Of a DNA stretch of 64,000 nucleotides, positions 53,726 through 64,000 are shown piece after piece. The notes beneath the pieces were generated by a model. That model made no database searches. It saw only the letters and a list, made by a program, of their open reading frames with translations, and was not told the origin of the DNA. Position 1 is the stretch's first letter, and each line of letters begins with the position of its first letter. This DNA comes from Halocaridina rubra (taxonomy: Eukaryota; Arthropoda; Malacostraca; Decapoda; Atyidae). The stretch covers positions 1 through 64,000 of the forward strand of contig JAXCGZ010021081.1 of assembly GCA_037179515.1 (NCBI GenBank). Direction: 5' to 3'. The translations under genes and the position numbers were made by a program.

Positions 53726-54101
53726 TTATAGTTCAATGTTTACACAAGATATCAAGATTACCACAATATCATTTAAGGTATCACAATACGAAAAAGTCAT
53801 TTAATTTTAAGCAATTTTATGTATAAAAAAATGAACAGACCAAAAGTATCACATTAGACGAAAAAGGCGGCAAATACAGAGTCAGTGTTGCCATAAAACA
53901 GAAAACCAAAACAATGTACAGTTCGTTATGACAAAAAGAAGCAAAATTAAGGGATCAGTTTAGAACAAAAAAAAAATTATTAATAAATAAAGTAAAAATA
54001 TATATATCAATTAATAAATAAATATATAAATAAAGAAGACATATATCATACCACTACAACACTCCAAATAAAGAAAGAAAATACACTATGCCACTACAAC
54101 A
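53726..54101 (-). repeat. CsRn1-type 5' LTR
   Basis: 376 bp; same ends as the 3' LTR (TGTTGTAGTGG to GAACTATAA in sense). Confidence 0.93.
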
Positions 54102-54104
54102 TAA

Positions 54105-54285
54105 AACTGATCACACAGCTTTGGGCTCTTTCCCGTAAACACAATTAGGTAATCAGGACAGGTATGATAAGTATCACTAAGTCTAAAATGGAACCGATCA
54201 GGAGACGGGAAGATACGAGCTTTGGGCTCTTTCCCGTAAACACAATTAGGTAATCACAATTAGGTAATCACATCTAGGAATAGTT
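54105..54285 (+). repeat. LINE (CR1-like) 3' end, plus strand
   Basis: Reverse complement of the 3' UTR at 34855-34965: GGACAGGTATGATAAGTATC, GGGAAGATACGAGC, GCTCTTTCCCGTAAACACAA. The tail word CACAATTAGGTAAT occurs in tandem at the very 3' end (54239-54269), like the short terminal repeats of CR1-group elements. The word CTTTGGGCTC...GTAATCA also appears once before it (54118-54155), a nested second 3' end. Confidence 0.78.
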
Positions 54286-54790
54286 TGCGTGCAAAATATA
54301 TCATCGCCTATAAAACTTATTTTATACATAAACTCCCAATCTCTGTGCAAGAGCTATAATTTCCTTTAGAGAGGATTGGCCGAGTCAAGAATAACGTTGA
54401 CTCATTGGGGAGGAAAATATAGATTATGGGATTTCCAGTCCCCTTGTTCCGCCCTCATGTTGTCAATTATTGTTACATGCAGGAGACATTGCAGGAAATA
54501 ATTTTGCCCTCAATCTCAGGGAAAGTAGAAAGCTTCTGCTGGACTGTGATTCCTACTTGAGCAGGTAGACAGAAAAACACCAGAGCAGAACAGAGTGAAA
54601 GTAAAAAAATTAAATAAATGTATAAATGAATCAATATAAAAAAAATAATGCTTTCCTCGGCAAAAGAAATAAGATATCTAAAAGCTCATTTATATGAGAA
54701 ATCTATATAGTGTGAAATTACACTCAGGAACAAGAGTATTCTAGCTGGTGCTTTAACTTTGGTGAGGTAGTTTTGTTGTTTTAGAATCGC
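54286..54790. other. No feature recognised
   Basis: Unique sequence; the family E word TTGGCCGAGTCAA occurs at about 54376. Confidence 0.5.
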
Positions 54791-54799
54791 CACCCACGG

Positions 54800-55236
54800 A
54801 TGGGTGGAATGGGTCACGGAGGACCCATTGAGGTAGTTTGGGAAAGTAATTCAGTTGATGGTGATGGATATCATGTTGTTGATGCCAGAAATATTTTGGA
54901 TGTTATTAATGATTCCTTTTCGTATCAACATATCTTAGAATCTACCCACAATGTTGGCTGTGATAATGAATCTTGTATAGACTTAGTATTTATAAGAAAT
55001 TTATTTAATATTGAAAATTTTCGATTTTTGTCTCTCTTGGGTAACAGTCATCACTTCACAATTTTATTTTATTTTATTATTGATGCTGATGAAGACTGTG
55101 ATAATAGTGATGTAAAATATGAATATTGTTTACATAAATGTAATTATAATGAAATTAAGAGAGAGTTAGCATTAATTGACTGGGATCAAATCTTTGCTAG
55201 TGAGACTGTACCAGAGAAATATGATATGTTTGTTTA
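54800..55236 (+). pseudogene. LINE endonuclease C-terminal part
   Basis: Open 145 codons. CIDLVFIRN and LLGNSHHFTILF match the S-D-x-x-L-V and S-D-H blocks of apurinic-type endonucleases, with the essential Asp of S-D-H replaced by His. Confidence 0.75.
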
Positions 55237-55299
55237 AATATACTCAGAGTTAATTGAGAAATATGTGACAAAAAAGAGAGGTAGTTGTTGGAAAGACCA

Positions 55300-56530
55300 A
55301 AGCAAAGTGGATGAACAAGGAGGTGAGGACTCAAATTTATTTTAAAAGAAAGAGCATGGATAAGACTTAGGGCAAGGAAAACTTCTTTCAGCGCAGAAAG
55401 ATATAGACAAGACAGGAATAAAGCAAATGCTATGGTAAAACTGGCCAAGATTGTTTTTGAAATGAAACTTTCCAAAGACCTTAGATGTAACCCCAAACAA
55501 TTTTGGAGCTTCATTAGAAGCAGGACTAAACTTAAGGAAAATGTGTTGAGAGTAAAGAAAAGGAATGGGTTGATGGCAGAAATGGATGTTGAAACGGCAA
55601 ATGAATTAAATCAAGGATTTCAAACTGTCTTTGTTAATGAATCATATATGAACGTACCAGATTTTGGTGATGGGTATGATGAATCTACCTTGAAAAACAT
55701 TGAAATTGATTTAGATACTGTTTCAGGGCTACTTAAGAAGACAAATGTTAACAAATCAATGGTACCTGATGGAATCCACACAAAGTTTTTGAATAATGCC
55801 ATATTGAGTTGGCAGTTCCAATAACGATGATAATAAAAGACTCCTTGGAAGCAGGGATATTACCCACCGTATGGAAGTTTGCAAAGATTTGTCCTATCTT
55901 TAAAAAAGGCAATAAGCTGGATCCTTTCAACTACCGACCTATATTCTTAACATGTGTAATATGTAAAATATGTGAGACCATAATTAGAAATAAGTTGATA
56001 GAACATTTGGAGTCAAATGATATCCTCAGTGGAAAACAGCATGGTTTTAGGTTAGGTTTGGTTGATTTTCAGATACCTGTAGATGTTAATTATCTAGACT
56101 GTAGAAGGGCCTTTGATACAGTTCCACACAGGAGGCTTTTAAATAAATTGTATGTTGGAGTGGATCAAAAGCATTCTTGTAGATAGAAAGCAGTTTGCTG
56201 AAGTTAGGGGTCAATATTCCACCCATCTAATAGTAACATCAGGAGTGCCACAGGGGTCTGTTCTTGGGCCATTTCTATTTTTTTATTTTTGTGAATGATT
56301 TAGTAGAGGAACTTGAATGCCCTGCCTTGATGTTTGCAGACGATGCAAAATTTTTTTGTTAGAATGAACTGTGATGAAGACATTCAGGCTATGAAAAGGG
56401 ACCTCCAAAAACTTCAAAGTTGGAGTGAGAAAAGGTTGTTGGAATTTAATTCAGACAAATGTGCAACAATGCATATTGGACATAGGAACCCGGAAAGACA
56501 TTTTGTCCCACTTATTTTAATATCGTCATA
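55300..56530 (+). pseudogene. LINE reverse transcriptase
   Basis: Frames 55432-55824 and 55809-56186 and following: KQFWSFIRSRTKLKENV, MVPDGIHTKFLNN, ICPIFKKGNKLDPFNYRPIF, GKQHGFRLG, YLDCRRAFDTVPHRRLLNKL, SGVPQGSVLGPF, ALMFADDAKFF (catalytic F-A-D-D at about 56332-56343), then LQSWSEKRLLEFNSDKC. At least four frameshifts or stops. Confidence 0.86.
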
Positions 56531-56719
56531 TCTGCAAACTTCTTTATATTTTAAGATCTCTTGAATGGAAATTCCTTTATCCTCACTCCTTAAGACACAC
56601 AATCCTCTTAAATGCTTTTTCCTTATTCCTCCCATATTAAGACAAAGGAGATTATCGCCTTCGAAGCTGTTTCCCCTACAAAGGCACTTCGAGGCACTGT
56701 TTTTCAAGACTTTTATATT
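56531..56719. other. Short unassigned segment
   Basis: Between the LINE and the SINE-B; nothing recognised. Confidence 0.4.
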
Positions 56720-56870
56720 TGATAATAGCGTAGTCGGTAGAATTCTCGCCTCGGAGATGACAGACCTGCGATTGAGCCCACTATAGGACAAAAGAAGGGA
56801 CATCCAACCTCAATTCCCTAGTTTCATTCTGTTTGTTTCCACCCTCATATTGGGGACGAATAGTACCATA
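56720..56870 (+). repeat. SINE-B
   Basis: Head GATAATAGCGTAGTCGGTAG, B-box-like GCGATTGAGCCC, body AAGGGACATCCAACC and TTTCCACCCTCATATTGGGG. Confidence 0.75.
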
Positions 56871-56932
56871 AAACGAGGAATATTATATTTAATTATTACC
56901 TTCATTTCTGATGAAGACTTTCTTGTTATTTT

Positions 56933-57604
56933 TTGCTAATTAATCCTTGTATCGACTCACAGAATAATTATCTCATGAACCAGCCATTGTCGAAAAAAGA
57001 ACTAATACCAGCACAGAGTTCTGATCCTTCGTTGTCCGTGATGCCACATGTTGCTGTAGATAATGATAATAAAAGCTTCCCAAAAGAAATTCAGTCTAAT
57101 CAGGGTACGAATTTTAAAAGTCAAACTTTTCCGCAGGTCTTAACTGAGTTAGGGGTCAAACAGGTAACTTCATCTGCCTATCACTCACAGTCTCAGGGGT
57201 GTCTGGAAATATTTCACAAAACTTTAAAGCAGGTGTTGCGAGAATATTGTTTACCATATGTAATTCAGAAAAAGTTGAGCCCTCTAAATCATGTCATAGC
57301 AACACCTGATCGTAGAAAGAAAACACAGTTGGTTCATGTGAATTTACTCAAACCTTACTATTCCAGATCACCAGAGGTAGATGTCAGAAATGTTTCTCCC
57401 GTTATAGTATGTGTGGCAAACACCAGTATATTAAAGCATGTTGATGAAAATTTTGGTGATCTTTATTCAAGCCAGAAGGCAGACTTGGCTCAGCTGTGGC
57501 ATCAGTTTCCCTCTGCTATTTCTGATTCTCCAGGATTGTGTAATTATATCCAACAAGCTCCATATAGATTACACCCCCATAAGAATGATATTAAAAAAAA
57601 GTAG
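56933..57604 (+). pseudogene. Integrase (part) and linker to RT
   Basis: 223 open codons. FPKEIQSNQGTNFKSQTFPQ carries Asn where the second catalytic Asp is expected; SSAYHSQSQGCLEIFHKTLK has the catalytic Glu. After a jump (LREYCLPYVIQ) comes TPDRRKKTQLVHVNLLKPYY, the integrase C-terminus, then a linker with ALYSS-like acidic text and PYRLHPHKNDIKK at the entry to RT. Confidence 0.8.
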
Positions 57605-57950
57605 ATTATCTATTAACTCAAGGCTTAACTGAACCAATTATGTCTCCCTGGGCATCACCATGTATTTTAGTGCCAAAACCTGATGGATCTTTCAGACTTT
57701 GTACTGATTATAGAAAAGTAAATAACGTAACTATCAAAGATTCTTTTCCCCTCCCCTTAATAGAAGACCTTTTAAATACTATTGGAAACTCCCAGTTTAT
57801 TACAATCATTAATTTCACTAAGGGGTATTATCAAATACCTCTTACAGAGAGTGCTAAAGAGATTTCCGCATGTATCACATAATTTAGTTTGTACCAATAT
57901 AAAATGTTTTTAACTTCTCAATCTGTTTTAAGGGCTCCAGACTTCAACCT
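56935..57950 (+). mobile_element. Gypsy fragment with integrase before reverse transcriptase
   Basis: A plus-strand remnant in which integrase sequence (56980-57360) comes before reverse transcriptase (57590-57950) on the same strand, the order known for the Gmr1 group of Ty3/gypsy elements. No LTR is seen. Two internal deletions within integrase are apparent. Confidence 0.78.
57605..57950 (+). pseudogene. Reverse transcriptase, N-terminal part
   Basis: SPWASPCILVPKPDGSFRLC, TDYRKVNNVTIKDSFPLPLI, FITIINFTKGYYQIPLTES (first catalytic Asp replaced by Asn: INF for L-D-L/F), stop, then diverged text. The YxDD part is not present. Confidence 0.82.
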
Positions 57951-61240
<3,290 letters not shown>

Positions 61241-61486
61241 TTAGGGAGAGAGAGAGAGAGACTCATTAGTAAATAGAGACCGAGACTAGTTTCGTAAGTA
61301 GAGAGAGAGGGTTTTTCTAGCTAAATTCATTTGCTAGGCATGGAACATTTAATTGGTGAAGGCCAACTATGGTGCTATGTTCTTCACCTTCCTCTGACAT
61401 GAATGAAACAAACCTTAGCGATATTGTAAAAAAAAAAAAATTAATTAATTTTAAAAAAATTTATATTTTTCTTAAGCTATTAATCA

Positions 61487-61564
61487 ATATGGTTAAGTTC
61501 GATTATTTAAATACATAGTATTTATTCTGTAGTAAATGTTATGTATTTGAATGAACGAACTTAA

Positions 61565-61570
<6 letters not shown>
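61487..61570. repeat. 84-bp imperfect inverted repeat
   Basis: ATATGGTTAAGTTCG on the left and CGAACTTAACCATAT on the right; inner parts (AAATACATAGTATTTATTC / AATGTTATGTATTTGAAT) also pair partly. It abuts the AT tract at 61567. Confidence 0.75.

Positions 61571-61651
<81 letters not shown>
61567..61651. repeat. (AT)n microsatellite
   Basis: Perfect AT repeat of about 84 bp. Confidence 0.98.
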
Positions 61652-61655
<4 letters not shown>

Positions 61656-61965
61656 GGCTGTTTCCCCCTTTAATTGGGGGGTAGCCGACATCAAGGAAGG
61701 AAAACTGGGGAGAAGTTATTCTCCCCTCTACTCCCCTTCTTCTTTGACGTCTCGCAGGAGGTTGATACAAGGGGGGGGGATTCCCAGTCCCCCCGCCCCG
61801 TCCACTTTTAGTCGCCTTTTACGACACGCAGGGAATACGGTGAGGCTATTCTTTGATATTGTGCCTGCCCCACAGGGCACTTTTATTTGGGCGTGCACAG
61901 CGGACAGCCTGCACTGGCACTCCCTCCTCCGTCTGCCTGAGCCTTCCTCAGCAGCAGGCGGGGGG
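61652..61965 (+). repeat. Family G repeat
   Basis: Core words GGATTCCCAGTCCCCCCGCC, TTAGTCGCCTTTTACGACAC and GCAGGGAATACGG. Related to 63590-63770 and, reversed, 16770-16945 and 41325-41470; the TCGCCTTTTACGACA word is also at about 14135. GC-rich for this window. Probable SINE or LINE 3' end. Confidence 0.65.
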
Positions 61966-62087
61966 GGGGGGTAGAATAGCAGCGGCCTTCCCGCTCCTTC
62001 GTCACCCTGGCCGCGTCTCGGAGAGTGATAAATATGAAAGATAGAAAAATGTTGTAGGAGGAATAACGAGAGAGAGAGAGGGAGATT

Positions 62088-62126
62088 ATTTTATTTTATT
62101 TTATTAATTTATTGCGCCAAGGCGTC

Positions 62127-62200
<74 letters not shown>
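62088..62200. repeat. (TTTTA)n and (GA)n microsatellites
   Basis: A short TTTTA repeat (about 62090-62110), then about 70 bp of GA repeat (62129-62197). Confidence 0.95.
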
Positions 62201-62202
<2 letters not shown>

Positions 62203-62465
62203 TATCGACTTCGCATAGACTCTTTTCATAAAAATTTCATAAATCATCTCTTTCTAGCCAAAACAGCAGAGTACATACCACATAATGCTGACATGTTTTG
62301 AGTATTTCTTCATTCAAGATAAAAGTTACAAATCCTCAGCCAGTGTAGCACTTCCTCACTCATCCAAGGTTTCGACTACACTGAATCTGAATTTACGAGG
62401 CATGTAATCTAAGGACCATAAAGTACTCTCACTGAGAAGAATATATGAGATAATTATCTTTGCAA

Positions 62466-62933
<468 letters not shown>

Positions 62934-63006
<73 letters not shown>
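62934..63006. repeat. (GA)n microsatellite
   Basis: About 70 bp of GA repeat. Confidence 0.98.
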
Positions 63007-63008
<2 letters not shown>

Positions 63009-63196
63009 AGTCCTAAAAGGAATTGCTTAAAAATACGTAGTGTATTCCAATAGAATCTAAAGGAATGCTATTCACACTGTATTTATATATATGTATTTTG
63101 TTTAGCAAAAATATATATTGCTTTGAATTGTAATTAGTTACTTACCTGCATTATTAATGATATAATGGTAATTGTCTTTATGTTAAATATCTAACA

Positions 63197-63538
<342 letters not shown>

Positions 63539-63589
63539 AAATGTAAGGGAAGACCATATGTTATTTTATTCAAATTCTACAGCAAATTA

Positions 63590-63775
63590 CTCTCGAGAAG
63601 ACATTCAGGGATGGAGGGATTGCCAATTCCTAATTCCTAGGTCCATTCAGTCACCTGAATTTTACAAGCCCAATGCAAGGGTAAAGTTCTTTCTTACCCG
63701 GGCAAAGATCTCTCTCATTTTCTCTTACGACATGCAGGCCATATGAGAAAGAAAATTTAACTCTCCAGCCACTGG
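63590..63775 (+). repeat. Family G repeat, diverged
   Basis: GGGATTGCCAATTCCTAATT, CTCTTACGACATGCAGGCC: aligned with 61770-61840 of the other copy. Confidence 0.5.
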
Positions 63776-64000
63776 GGTAATCTATTGAAGTGCTTTAATA
63801 CAATTTAAAATACTCTCATCAACAGCTCCAAATTTTCCAGTACCTTTTCATTTAAAGAATTAAAGGTTTGTAGAAATATTTCTCTTGAAAGACAGTAAAG
63901 GACATATCACTTATACTTAATTATCCACTACCCTCCAGATACGAGCAGTCGTACAGACTCATCTTATACCCATCAATAATTCCCTACTGCATACCTTAAT
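63776..64000. other. Window end, no feature
   Basis: Unique sequence to the window edge. Confidence 0.5.

Larger units (their letters stand above)
49065..54101 (-). mobile_element. CsRn1-type Ty3/gypsy retrotransposon, nearly complete
   Basis: A 5.0-kb element with LTRs of 375-376 bp (about 97% alike), a primer-binding site, gag, protease, reverse transcriptase, RNase H, integrase and a polypurine tract in canonical order. Placement in the CsRn1 group rests on a CHCC-type gag motif and a primer site that fits tRNA-Trp, both known for that group. Lesions: one frameshift in gag (about 53388), a stop at 52281-52283, a frameshift near 51945, and a deletion near 51690. The integrase catalytic triad is intact. 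Young insertion judging by LTR identity. Confidence 0.92.
54800..56530 (+). mobile_element. Decayed CR1/Jockey-group LINE
   Basis: Endonuclease C-terminal part, linker, reverse transcriptase up to shortly after the catalytic site, in several frames; see coding entries. The 3' end is missing or degraded beyond about 56530. Different family from the LINE at 34855 (different linker and RT wording). Confidence 0.85.

Overview
The window reads as nuclear DNA of an arthropod, most likely a decapod crustacean. The evidence is spliceosomal introns in a host gene, very heavy di- and trinucleotide microsatellite load ((AT)n, (CT)n, (CA)n, (ATT)n), many tRNA-derived SINEs, and a mix of copia, Ty3/gypsy and non-LTR retroelements. 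The assignment to decapods is inference from this repeat profile; no ribosomal or mitochondrial marker is present. Nothing bacterial or viral is seen.

Two host genes can be supported. (1) A seven-coding-exon gene on the + strand (23590-39116) encodes a 329-residue multi-pass membrane protein with a tryptophan-rich, TspO/MBR-like signature. All six introns have GT-AG ends and every exon phase joins cleanly. Introns 1, 2 and 5 are swollen by retroelements (a copia, a gypsy and a LINE). Intron 6 is flanked by unusual tandem duplications of its own splice sites: three copies of the 5' splice site on the left and five copies of the 3' splice site on the right. (2) An apparently single-exon C2H2 zinc-finger gene on the - strand (45867-47300) encodes 477 residues with about 11 intact and two degenerate fingers.

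Region by region: 1-23.5 kb has no supported host gene and is filled with microsatellites, two 40-bp minisatellites, a 37-bp satellite of about 1.1 kb, two long fold-back elements and several SINE families. 23.5-39.2 kb is the membrane-protein gene. 39.2-45.8 kb holds its probable 3' UTR and several diverged tandem repeats. 45.8-47.3 kb is the zinc-finger gene. 49.1-54.1 kb is a nearly complete CsRn1-type gypsy element with near-identical LTRs, inserted into an older SINE. 54.1-58 kb holds a 5'-truncated LINE and a fragment of a gypsy element whose integrase lies upstream of reverse transcriptase (Gmr1-type order). 58-64 kb is mostly featureless apart from long (AT)n and (GA)n tracts and a short interspersed repeat.

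The SINEs, LINEs and LTR elements account for most of the protein-like open frames outside the two host genes. All retroelements seen are broken (frameshifts, stops, deletions), although the CsRn1-type element keeps an intact integrase catalytic triad. All calls rest on reading the sequence and on general knowledge of these families; no database search was possible.
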